From: Paraflavisolibacter caeni
Lineage (GTDB): Bacteria > Bacteroidota > Bacteroidia > Chitinophagales > Chitinophagaceae
Assembly (NCBI RefSeq): GCF_025628885.1
Contig: NZ_JAOTIF010000015.1
Location: 94,372 to 158,371 of the forward strand
Direction of reading: 5' to 3'
DNA length: 64,000 nt
In this document: positions 8,729 to 15,748 of the stretch, piece after piece
How positions within the stretch are numbered: the stretch's first letter is position 1
Layout of the letters: every line of letters begins with the position of its first letter
Translations under genes and position numbers: made by a program
Notes under the pieces: model-generated
Told to the model about the DNA's origin: nothing
Database searches by the model: none
The model's input: only the letters and a program-made list of their open reading frames with translations

Positions 8729-8736
8729 TATATTTG
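8729..8736 (+). promoter_or_regulatory. Bacteroidota-type -7 box before the LolA-like gene
   Basis: TATATTTG, a TAnnTTTG match, lies 33 bp before the start. A TTG at 8702-8704 lies upstream with 24 bp between, slightly longer than the usual spacing. Confidence 0.5.
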
Positions 8737-8769
8737 TCGCGGAATTTTTGAAAACTCAATAAATAAATA

Positions 8770-9420
8770 ATGAAAAAGATTTACTCTTTATTAGTATTTG
8801 CCTTTGCAGTGCTTGTGACCAATGCCCAGACGAAAAGTGACCCGGAGGCAAAAAAGATTCTCGATGGAGTTAGTTCAAATTTTAAAACATTCAAATCACC
8901 TCAGGCTTCTTTTACTTATCAGGTTGAAAATGCACAAGGCAAGGTGCTTTCTTCCCGTAAAGGTTCAGTTAGTATGAAAGGAAACAAGTACCATGTAACG
9001 ATGGGTGACCTGGAAATATTTTCTGATGGCAGAACTTCATGGAATTATGATAAAGCAGCTAATGAGGTAACCGTAAATGGCGTAGATGTTTCCGGAAGTG
9101 CAATGACTCCTCAAAAGTTATTTACTAACTTTTACGATAAAGACTTTTTATACAAATTGAATGGAGAGAATAAAGTAGCAGGTAAAACAGTTCAGGAAAT
9201 TGAAATGACACCTACTGACAAATCTCGTCCTTTCCATAAAGTATATGTGCTTATCGACAAAGCTGCAAAAAGCATTTACAGTGCTAGGTTCCTGGAGAAA
9301 AATGGTAACCGTTACAGCTATACCATCACCAAGTTGACTCCAAATGCTGCTCTTGCTGATGCAAGCTTTATATTCGATAAAAAGAGATATCCTGGAGTAG
9401 AAGTGGTGGATCTGAGATAA
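8770..9420 (+). CDS. lolA: LolA-like periplasmic lipoprotein carrier
   Basis: A 216-residue secreted protein with a signal peptide (MKKIYSLLVFAFAVLVTNAQ). The mature part has the LolA half-barrel pattern: an N-terminal helix (DPEAKKILDGVSSNFKTFKS), then strands including GSVSMKGNKYHV, LEIFSDGRTSWNYDKAANEV and IEMTPTDKSRPFHKVYVLID. LolA carries lipoproteins from the LolCDE complex to the outer membrane. The gene next to ftsK is the usual place for lolA in Bacteroidota. Other LolA-fold proteins exist, so the precise role is inferred. A strong terminator follows. Confidence 0.85.
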   Translation: MKKIYSLLVFAFAVLVTNAQTKSDPEAKKILDGVSSNFKTFKSPQASFTYQVENAQGKVLSSRKGSVSMKGNKYHVTMGDLEIFSDGRTSWNYDKAANEVTVNGVDVSGSAMTPQKLFTNFYDKDFLYKLNGENKVAGKTVQEIEMTPTDKSRPFHKVYVLIDKAAKSIYSARFLEKNGNRYSYTITKLTPNAALADASFIFDKKRYPGVEVVDLR

Positions 9421-9456
9421 AACACTATCACCTGATTATCGTGAACTACGCGAAAT

Positions 9457-9497
9457 AAAGATGCCCAATCAAACCAAAGATTGGGCATCTTTATTTT
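9457..9497. terminator. Terminator between lolA and the beta-helix gene
   Basis: A perfect 14-bp stem, 9457-9470 with 9479-9492 (core AAAGATGCCCAATC), with an 8-nt loop and the tract TTTATTTTT. A-rich sequence on the other arm lets it act for the convergent gene as well. Confidence 0.92.
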
Positions 9498-9529
9498 TGA
9501 TCATGTGCCTATTTTGTAGCTTCTCCTCT

Positions 9530-10696
9530 TTAATTGCAGGTTGGCAATGTTTGGGGGAAGCCTGTATTATAATTGTTTTTCAACCAACAGTTATCTACCC
9601 CTAAACCATCCCAAAGAAGATCCTCACCAGGCAATGGAAGACCTGTAGGAGGGGCTTCTCCGTTTTTCATAACAACATTGCTGGTAACTTTTACTTGATT
9701 CGCTAAAGGTTCAATATCGGCAAAAGCTTCAGGTGGTATATTACCCAATTGACCAAGGACGAGCGTACTGACAACTGCTATCCCTACAAAATTATTTCCT
9801 TTAACATTGTTGTCCTCGATCGTTGAGTTGTCTCCTCCCACAAACAAAATCCCAGAGCCACTGGGGACAAGAGCTTCAAAACCACCTTCCTCATCGGCAA
9901 AGTTTGGAAGATTGTTGTCGTAAACATGATTGTGAACGATCTGAATATTTTTTAATTCTTTTACTGTTAATCCAGGTAATAAGACGGCTAATATCCCTGC
10001 TGTATTATTATAACATTGATTCTTGGTTACAATAATATCTGAGCAGTTTTCTACCTCTATTCCGTTTACATTTTCATAAACTTTATTGAACCTTACCTCT
10101 GCTCCATCAGATTGTCCTATGTAGATGCCTGTATCCGAATGGCCTATAGCTACACAATGTTCGATAACCCCGTTTTGACTGCGGATTGGGAAAATGCCGT
10201 ATTCACCATTGTGAATCGTAGTTACATGGGATATTAAATAATTGGTAACTCTTATAAGGATAACGCCATTTCTTTCAAATCCTCTGATCGTGACATTTGA
10301 AAGCGTGAAATCATCTCCTTCGTCAGTTACTCTGATGCCATTATTCTCTCCTCCTGGATCTTCAATAATAACTTCACTTTCTGACCTTCCAACGAGCTTG
10401 ATTCCTGGTTTGCTAATAACTATAGCTTCTTTATATGTCCCTGGTTCAATAAAAATCACTGCACCATTTTGAGCATTATTAATAGCAGCCTGTATAGAAC
10501 TACCTTCATGAACAACAATATCCGGCGGTCCAAATTTGCTTAGAGAAGTTTCTTCTGTTACCATTGTAGTATTACTGGTTTGTTGTTCCTCTTTCTGGCA
10601 ACTATATAATAGGAATGTGATAACTAAAATGGTAAGGGCCTGAACAGTATTAATACCTGTCAACCTTCTGGCTGGAATTGAATTGATTGGTCTCAT
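9530..10696 (-). CDS. Parallel beta-helix repeat lipoprotein
   Basis: A 388-residue lipoprotein; the lipobox cysteine is at about residue 33 (LLYSCQK), after an N-terminal basic stretch that is long for a signal peptide. From about residue 60 (IVVHEGSSIQAAINNAQNG) it has the short repeats of a right-handed parallel beta-helix of the NosD/pectate-lyase type: GIRVTDEGDDFTLSNVTIRG, NGVIEHCVAIGHSDTGIYIG, NGIEVENCSDIIVTKNQCYN. Such proteins bind or cut polysaccharides; no catalytic site could be assigned here. A shorter start at about residue 10-15 is possible. It stands alone, convergent with lolA. Confidence 0.82.
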   Translation of the reverse strand: MRPINSIPARRLTGINTVQALTILVITFLLYSCQKEEQQTSNTTMVTEETSLSKFGPPDIVVHEGSSIQAAINNAQNGAVIFIEPGTYKEAIVISKPGIKLVGRSESEVIIEDPGGENNGIRVTDEGDDFTLSNVTIRGFERNGVILIRVTNYLISHVTTIHNGEYGIFPIRSQNGVIEHCVAIGHSDTGIYIGQSDGAEVRFNKVYENVNGIEVENCSDIIVTKNQCYNNTAGILAVLLPGLTVKELKNIQIVHNHVYDNNLPNFADEEGGFEALVPSGSGILFVGGDNSTIEDNNVKGNNFVGIAVVSTLVLGQLGNIPPEAFADIEPLANQVKVTSNVVMKNGEAPPTGLPLPGEDLLWDGLGVDNCWLKNNYNTGFPQTLPTCN

Positions 10697-10768
10697 ATAG
10701 CCTCCGTTTTATTTTTAGAAGAATTAGGTTCTGTTGTCTAAACAATTCTCAAGGCTTCGGATACTATT

Positions 10769-11323
10769 TCAATAATGAATCTGCCGGCTTGCTAAAACAC
10801 TTATTTTCATAGCATCATGCTTTTCTTTCTTTTCATGTAGGGCAGAGACCTTTTTGTTTGTTGCGCCAATAATTCCCCCTATTAACGCTCCGGTCAGAGC
10901 GCCAACAATTCCTCCTCCAAGTGCACTGTAACTAGGTCCTAAATCAATGCAAACCCAGGCACCTGTACCGCAATTAGGTTTTTGATATGCGATTAATCCT
11001 ACGAATGCTCCAAATAAGCTTCCGCTAATTGTTCCAATAAGAATCCCTCTCCCTATACTGCCTTTTTGCCTTAGACTTACTTGGGACATTTCTGTGTAGG
11101 AAAACTTCTTTTGAGCGTTCAGGTTCGGATGCTCCCCGTATGAGATTTGGTTATTTGAAATATAAATTTTGCTATCAGTCAAGTTGCTGAGATATCCCAT
11201 ACAGGTCCGATCATACAGTGTAACAAGCTTTGACTTATAGGTGAGCGGTTGATGAGGAATGCTGTCTGAAGAGATCGCATGAAGAGAAAATAGTGCAAAA
11301 GCCACAATTATGATTGCTTTCAT
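10769..11323 (-). CDS. Secreted protein with glycine-zipper segments
   Basis: A 184-residue protein with a signal peptide (MKAIIIVAFALFSLHAISS). Two glycine-rich hydrophobic segments are present, GRGILIGTISGSLFGAFVGL and GGGIVGALTGALIGGIIGAT, a glycine-zipper pattern that packs in membranes. The N-terminal half (VTLYDRTCMGYLSNLTDSKIY) resembles a small beta domain. Two cysteines lie between the zippers (KPNCGTGAWVCIDLG). The family is unknown to me. It is upstream of, and on the opposite strand to, the HTH regulator gene. Confidence 0.65.
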   Translation of the reverse strand: MKAIIIVAFALFSLHAISSDSIPHQPLTYKSKLVTLYDRTCMGYLSNLTDSKIYISNNQISYGEHPNLNAQKKFSYTEMSQVSLRQKGSIGRGILIGTISGSLFGAFVGLIAYQKPNCGTGAWVCIDLGPSYSALGGGIVGALTGALIGGIIGATNKKVSALHEKKEKHDAMKISVLASRQIHY

Positions 11324-11473
11324 AACAAAGAATTTGATGCTTGATTATTATTTCAAGCATTCTTATACAAACCTACTTAGGCAAGAAAGGGAAACGAAAT
11401 TGATAATTACTTGGCAAAAAAAAATAATAAGAATTTGTCCTATTTATTATAAAATATCTTTATAAAAAGGTTG

Positions 11474-11490
11474 GCATTTGCAAAAAATGC
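11474..11490. promoter_or_regulatory. Inverted repeat upstream of the HTH regulator
   Basis: GCATTT (11474-11479) and AAATGC (11485-11490) form a perfect 6-bp inverted repeat around GCAAA. Related TTTGCAA motifs recur at 11,517-11,523 and 11,540-11,546, which suggests an operator for the downstream regulator. Confidence 0.4.
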
Positions 11491-11519
11491 AAGTATTTTT
11501 AGATCACTGCAGAAAATTT

Positions 11520-11553
11520 GCAAAAATTAGGTAATGCCATTTGCAATTTTTGC
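11520..11553. promoter_or_regulatory. Second inverted repeat upstream of the HTH regulator
   Basis: GCAAAAATT (11520-11528) and AATTTTTGC (11545-11553) form a perfect 9-bp inverted repeat with a 16-bp spacer. It ends 14 bp before the regulator's ATG, so a bound protein could block transcription or translation. Confidence 0.42.
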
Positions 11554-11567
11554 CAAAACCGTTGACA

Positions 11568-12560
11568 ATGGAACCACAAAACGCACAGGTATCATTCTTC
11601 CATCATATAAAGAATAGCCTGCCCCCGCATCTGTCACTGGTCGATGAGGTGGCAGACCTGTTAAAAATTAGCAATGACAGTGCTTACAGGCGTATAAGAG
11701 GAGAGAAGCCTATAACTCTGGAGGAAATTGAAAAGTTGGCCACTCATTTTAAAATTTCGCTCGATCAATTCCTGCATCTCCAGTCCGACTCTTTTTTGTT
11801 TACAGGAAAATTGGCAAATGCAACAGATCATGCCTTTGATAAATGGTTGGATGCAACTTTACAGCAAGTCGCATTCATGAACAGTTTTCCTCAAAAGCAT
11901 GTCTATTACCTGGCAAAAGATATTCCACTGATGCAACAGTTTCAGGTGCCGGAATTGATTGCCTTTAAGTCCTTTTTCTGGCGCAAGTCCATATTGCATT
12001 ACGAAGATTTGAGAGGTCAGAAATTTTCCTTCCAAAATATTGATCCCAGGCATATTGAGTTAGGCAAAAAGATAGCGGCTGTATATGAGCAGATTCCTTC
12101 AACGGAAATATGGAACATTGAAAGCATCAATACCACCATTCGTCAGATCGAGTTTTATCGGGATGCTAAAAGCTTTGAATCTGAAGAAGACGTGGCAAAG
12201 TTGTATAAAACATTGATCAAATTGATAGATCATATTGAGAGGCAGGCAGATTTAGGTGTGAAATTCTCCATCGAAGGAACGCCCAAGCCTGGAGCAGTGA
12301 ACTTCAATTTATATAATAATGAATTGATCCTGGGGGATAATTCTGTTTTGGCCGACCTGGGAACAATGAAAGTCGTTTATTTGAATCATAGCGTAATAAA
12401 TTTTATCGGCACTCGCGATGAACGTTTCACAACTTATATGTATGATGCCTTCCAAAACCTGATTAAAAAGTCAACGCAATTGAGTCATGCCGGAGAAAGA
12501 GAGCGTATGCGTTTCTTCAACCGTATCAGGGATAAAATGAAACTCGCTGCAAGGTTATAA
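11568..12560 (+). CDS. Helix-turn-helix transcriptional regulator, large C-terminal domain
   Basis: A 330-residue DNA-binding protein. Residues about 10-65 form an XRE-like helix-turn-helix (SLVDEVADLLKISNDSAYRR, then RGEKPITLEEIEKLATHFKI). The C-terminal 260 residues match no domain I know and probably sense a signal or dimerise; single-gene regulators of this build are common in Bacteroidota. I chose the ATG at 11568; an in-frame TTG at 11541 lies inside the upstream inverted repeat. The gene runs into HMG-CoA lyase 20 bp later on the same strand, so the two may share a transcript. Confidence 0.8.
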   Translation: MEPQNAQVSFFHHIKNSLPPHLSLVDEVADLLKISNDSAYRRIRGEKPITLEEIEKLATHFKISLDQFLHLQSDSFLFTGKLANATDHAFDKWLDATLQQVAFMNSFPQKHVYYLAKDIPLMQQFQVPELIAFKSFFWRKSILHYEDLRGQKFSFQNIDPRHIELGKKIAAVYEQIPSTEIWNIESINTTIRQIEFYRDAKSFESEEDVAKLYKTLIKLIDHIERQADLGVKFSIEGTPKPGAVNFNLYNNELILGDNSVLADLGTMKVVYLNHSVINFIGTRDERFTTYMYDAFQNLIKKSTQLSHAGERERMRFFNRIRDKMKLAARL

Positions 12561-12580
12561 TTAATAATAAGCTTCTATCA

Positions 12581-13441
12581 ATGACAGTTAAATTGGTCGA
12601 ATGCCCGCGCGATGCAATGCAAGGATGGAAACACTTCATCCCGACAGAGCAAAAGATACGTTATATAAATTCTTTATTGCAAGTTGGATTTGATACCATC
12701 GACTTTGGAAGCTTTGTCTCTCCCAAAGCAATTCCTCAAATGGCTGATACAAAGGAAGTGGTTCAGAAACTAAATCTTAATGCAGGTAAAACAAAGCTGC
12801 TGGCTATTGTTGCAAATGCTCGTGGTGCAGAAGAAGCTGCAATTTTTGAAGAAATTTCTTTTTTGGGTTTTCCTTTTTCCATTTCTCAAACCTTTCAGAA
12901 ACGCAATACAAATAGTTCAATGGAAGAAAGTCTCAAAAGGGTGGAGGATATTCAGGAACTCTGTTTGAGACAAAATAAGAACCTGGTTATTTATTTAAGT
13001 ATGGGTTTTGGTAATCCTTATGGAGATGATTACAGCCAGGAGATCCTGTTACACTGGGCAGGGGAAATGGTAAAAAGAGGGGTTACCATCATTGCTCTTT
13101 CCGATACAGTGGGTGTGGCTACTCCCCAACAAATTAGTTTTGCCCTGGACACTTTAATTCCGCAATATCCCCATATCGAATTTGGTGTTCATCTTCATTC
13201 TACAATCGAAAACTGGCAGGCTAAAACTGCAGCGGCTCTAAATGCAGGTTGCCTAAGATTTGATGGTGCCCTGAAAGGAATTGGCGGGTGCCCGATGGCA
13301 AATGATGAATTGGTGGGGAATATGAATACAGAATGGATGATCGATTATTTTAAGAGTCAAAATGTTTTGCCACAATTGAATTTTGACGCTTTGCAAAACA
13401 GTCTTACCATTGCGGCTGAAATATTTGGTAAAGACCTGTAG
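12581..13441 (+). CDS. Hydroxymethylglutaryl-CoA lyase
   Basis: A 286-residue TIM-barrel enzyme of the HMGL-like family that splits HMG-CoA into acetoacetate and acetyl-CoA, the last step of leucine breakdown. Substrate and metal residues appear in VECPRDAMQGW (about 6-16), DFGSFVSPKAIPQMADT (about 47-63) and the metal-binding HLH in FGVHLHSTIENW. The active-site cysteine is in GIGGCPMANDELVGN near residue 235. The usual asparagine-rich NVATED segment reads NMNTE. It starts 20 bp after the HTH regulator and is followed by the GSCFA gene after 37 bp. Confidence 0.92.
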   Translation: MTVKLVECPRDAMQGWKHFIPTEQKIRYINSLLQVGFDTIDFGSFVSPKAIPQMADTKEVVQKLNLNAGKTKLLAIVANARGAEEAAIFEEISFLGFPFSISQTFQKRNTNSSMEESLKRVEDIQELCLRQNKNLVIYLSMGFGNPYGDDYSQEILLHWAGEMVKRGVTIIALSDTVGVATPQQISFALDTLIPQYPHIEFGVHLHSTIENWQAKTAAALNAGCLRFDGALKGIGGCPMANDELVGNMNTEWMIDYFKSQNVLPQLNFDALQNSLTIAAEIFGKDL

Positions 13442-13478
13442 AATTTTTGAACTCTTATAGGTTTTAAAAAGAAGTGTA

Positions 13479-14513
13479 ATGGAGTTCATGCTCAATATCA
13501 ACCTGCCCAAGGCAGAAAAGTTGATTCATCATCAGCATCATATTTTATCTGTAGGATCCTGTTTTACAGAGCATATTGGTAATGCATTAACCAATATGAA
13601 ATTTCAGGTCTTGCAAAATCCAAATGGTATTTTATTTGACCCGGTTTCTGTTTGCAGTAGCCTTGTTTCTTATATAAGGAATAAACAATACTCTGGCGAA
13701 GACCTTTTTTACCTGAATGAACTTTGGCAAAGCTGGCAGCATCATAGCCGTTTCTCAGGAATGGATAAGGATCGTGTCCTGGAAAAAATTAACAGGTCCC
13801 AAAATCATGCTCACCATTTTTTAAAGGAGGCCGATTGGCTCATTATTACACTGGGGTCTGCTTTTAACTACAGGTTGAAGGACGACGAATCAAGATCTGT
13901 CGGTATCCCCCAGATCTCTGTCTTAACAAATGGAGGGGCTGTAGCCAATTGCCACCGTGCTCCATCTCAATTCTTTCAGAAAAACCTGTTGTCCATTACT
14001 GAGATTATTGAAAATCTGGATAATACCATACACCAATTGTTTCATTTTAATAAAAAGCTCAACATCATTTTTACCATAAGTCCTGTCCGTCATATAAGGG
14101 ATGGGGTAGTGGAAAACAACAGAAGTAAAGCGCGATTGATAGAAGCGGTGCACCATATGGTCAACAAGTTCAACCGGTTATACTACTTCCCATCCTATGA
14201 ATTGGTGATCGACGTACTCCGCGATTACCGCTTCTATGATATCGACATGGTACACCCCAACTACCCGGCTACCGAATTTGTTTTACAAAAGTTCCAGCAA
14301 ACATTCATGAGCGAGGAAACCATCGCACTGAGTGAAGAAGTCAAAAAAATTGTAATTGCCTGTAAGCACAGGTCCGCAAACCCGGCAACGGAGGGACATA
14401 AGAAATTTTTAAGAAGCTATCTTGAGAAAGTTGAAAATTTTAAAAAGCTCTATCCGTACATGGATTTTGAAAAAGAGATCAAGTATTTTTCAAACGTATC
14501 GGATGAAGGCTAG
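13479..14513 (+). CDS. GSCFA domain protein
   Basis: A 344-residue protein of the GSCFA family, named after a short motif seen here as VGSCFTEHIG (about residues 25-34). More family sequence follows: NPNGILFDPVSV, WQSWQHHSRFSG, DWLIITLGSAFNYR and FTISPVRHIRDGVVENN, and further on DIDMVHPNYPATEFV. The fold resembles SGNH hydrolases (Ser in GSC, and a D..H pair near HPN), but no substrate is established. It has no signal peptide. The start could be M1 or M4. The stop codon is the first three bases of a 14-bp hairpin. Confidence 0.9.
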   Translation: MEFMLNINLPKAEKLIHHQHHILSVGSCFTEHIGNALTNMKFQVLQNPNGILFDPVSVCSSLVSYIRNKQYSGEDLFYLNELWQSWQHHSRFSGMDKDRVLEKINRSQNHAHHFLKEADWLIITLGSAFNYRLKDDESRSVGIPQISVLTNGGAVANCHRAPSQFFQKNLLSITEIIENLDNTIHQLFHFNKKLNIIFTISPVRHIRDGVVENNRSKARLIEAVHHMVNKFNRLYYFPSYELVIDVLRDYRFYDIDMVHPNYPATEFVLQKFQQTFMSEETIALSEEVKKIVIACKHRSANPATEGHKKFLRSYLEKVENFKKLYPYMDFEKEIKYFSNVSDEG

Positions 14514-14548
14514 GTTCAGGAAACAAAGAAGGTGGTTTCCTGAACCTA
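14511..14548. terminator. Hairpin between the GSCFA gene and miaE
   Basis: A perfect 14-bp stem (14511-14524 with 14535-14548; arm TAGGTTCAGGAAAC) with a 10-nt loop. It begins on the GSCFA stop codon and lacks a U-tract, so it may protect 3' ends or work with other factors between the convergent genes. Confidence 0.65.
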
Positions 14549-14579
14549 ATTCCCGGAATCTAAAAATATCGCAATCTTC

Positions 14580-15200
14580 CTAATGCATTCTATCCCCCCT
14601 TACACCTAAACTTTTGATGACTCCAGCTTCATATTCCAGCCAATCTTTCCAGCGTTTCCTTACTTTTTCTTTGTCTATATAGGTTTCAGCCAGGTCAATA
14701 AATAAGGTATAATGACCGGCTTCACTTTCCATAAAACGCCGGTAAAAATTCCGAAGGTAGGTATCTTCCAGTCTCTCACTCAGGCGTTTAAAACGCTCGC
14801 AGCTACGAGCTTCGATCAGGGCGCAGATCAGGAGTTTGTCCAATAGCCTGCCTTCCTCACTGCCACCTTTAGCCTCAAAAGACAGCAGCTGGTTCACATA
14901 TTCATCCTTCCTTTGCCTGCCAAGCTTCAGTTTCCGCTTTTGCAATTCAGCTAGCACCAATCTGAAGTGGCCCCATTCTTCTGTAACAATTGGCGCAAGT
15001 GCGGTTACAAGTTTTTCCTTCTCACTATACCTTTGAATTAAAGAAATGCATGAAGTGGCTGCCTTTTGCTCGCAGTAGGCATGATCTGTTAATATATCTT
15101 GGAGTGATTTTTCAGCCAGGTTGACCCAACGGGGGTCAGTAGGTAATTGCAATCCCAGGATAGCTTTGGTATCTAGGGAAAGTTCATCTATTGGTTCCAT
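14580..15200 (-). CDS. miaE: tRNA-(ms2io6A)-hydroxylase MiaE
   Basis: A 206-residue ferritin-like di-iron monooxygenase that hydroxylates the isopentenyl group of ms2i6A37 in tRNAs reading U-starting codons. The di-iron ligand motifs are visible: DHAYCEQKA (about 40), EEWGHFRLVL (about 74), EARSCERFKRL (about 130) and ESEAGHYTLFIDLAE (about 160). Length is normal. On the minus strand a TATTTTTG box at 15205-15212 ends only 4 bp before the ATG, implying a leaderless or nearly leaderless transcript. Note that RimO, another methylthiolation-type enzyme, lies in the same window, but there is no operon link. Confidence 0.93.
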   Translation of the reverse strand: MEPIDELSLDTKAILGLQLPTDPRWVNLAEKSLQDILTDHAYCEQKAATSCISLIQRYSEKEKLVTALAPIVTEEWGHFRLVLAELQKRKLKLGRQRKDEYVNQLLSFEAKGGSEEGRLLDKLLICALIEARSCERFKRLSERLEDTYLRNFYRRFMESEAGHYTLFIDLAETYIDKEKVRKRWKDWLEYEAGVIKSLGVRGDRMH

Positions 15201-15204
15201 ATGG

Positions 15205-15212
15205 CAAAAATA
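15205..15212 (-). promoter_or_regulatory. -7 box abutting the miaE start (possible leaderless start)
   Basis: The minus strand reads TATTTTTGCCATATGG: a TAnnTTTG box, 4 bp, then the ATG. There is no room for a leader or a Shine-Dalgarno. Confidence 0.45.
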
Positions 15213-15322
15213 AGATCCCCTCTTCCAAAATCTAACAACCCATTATCCCAATATCTTAATATCCTATTAACATCCAATTGCTAAAAAATGTAAATCTAAA
15301 CTTATAAATCGCAAATTTCTCT

Positions 15323-15330
15323 TACCTTTG
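15323..15330 (+). promoter_or_regulatory. Bacteroidota-type -7 box before rpsO
   Basis: TACCTTTG, a TAnnTTTG match, lies 50 bp before the rpsO ATG and gives an expected leader of about 45 nt. Confidence 0.5.
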
Positions 15331-15380
15331 CCGCCAAAATTATCGGGTATCTAATCGGATGTCTTTATAAAAAAACTACG

Positions 15381-15650
15381 ATGTCATTAACTACAGAAAA
15401 AAAAGCCGGCATATTTGCCAACTTTGGAGGTAAAGAAACCAATACTGGTTCAATTGAAGGACAAATTGCATTATTAACAGAACGCATCAGCCAGATTTCT
15501 GCTCACCTGCAGCAAAATAAAAAAGATTTTTCCACACACCGTGGATTGATGCAACTGGTAGGTAAACGTAGAAGATTGCTGAACTACCTGCAAAAGCACA
15601 ACCTTCAGGGATACCGCGAACTGATTGAAAAATTAGGACTCAGAAAATAA
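15381..15650 (+). CDS. rpsO: 30S ribosomal protein S15
   Basis: An 89-residue primary 16S rRNA-binding protein of the small subunit. It carries the S15 signature LTERISQISAHLQQNKKDFS then THRGLMQLVGKRRRLLNYL, with YRELIEKLGLRK at the end. Length is exactly as expected. It is followed by a hairpin and then pnp, the rpsO-pnp order conserved in many bacteria; the products meet functionally because PNPase degrades rpsO mRNA in E. coli. Confidence 0.98.
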   Translation: MSLTTEKKAGIFANFGGKETNTGSIEGQIALLTERISQISAHLQQNKKDFSTHRGLMQLVGKRRRLLNYLQKHNLQGYRELIEKLGLRK

Positions 15651-15672
15651 ATAAAGTTTGTGTAAACGATAT

Positions 15673-15702
15673 ATTCCCAACTGCGGTTGGGAATAGTTTT
15701 TT
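15673..15702 (+). terminator. Hairpin with U-tract between rpsO and pnp
   Basis: ATTCCCAAC (15673-15681) pairs with GTTGGGAAT (15686-15694) around the tetraloop TGCG, followed by AGTTTTTT. It probably partly terminates rpsO transcription ahead of pnp, or acts as a processing site. Confidence 0.8.
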
Positions 15703-15748
15703 ATGCACAAACTTTTTTGGCATTAAATTACCATCTAAACCATAAGGT

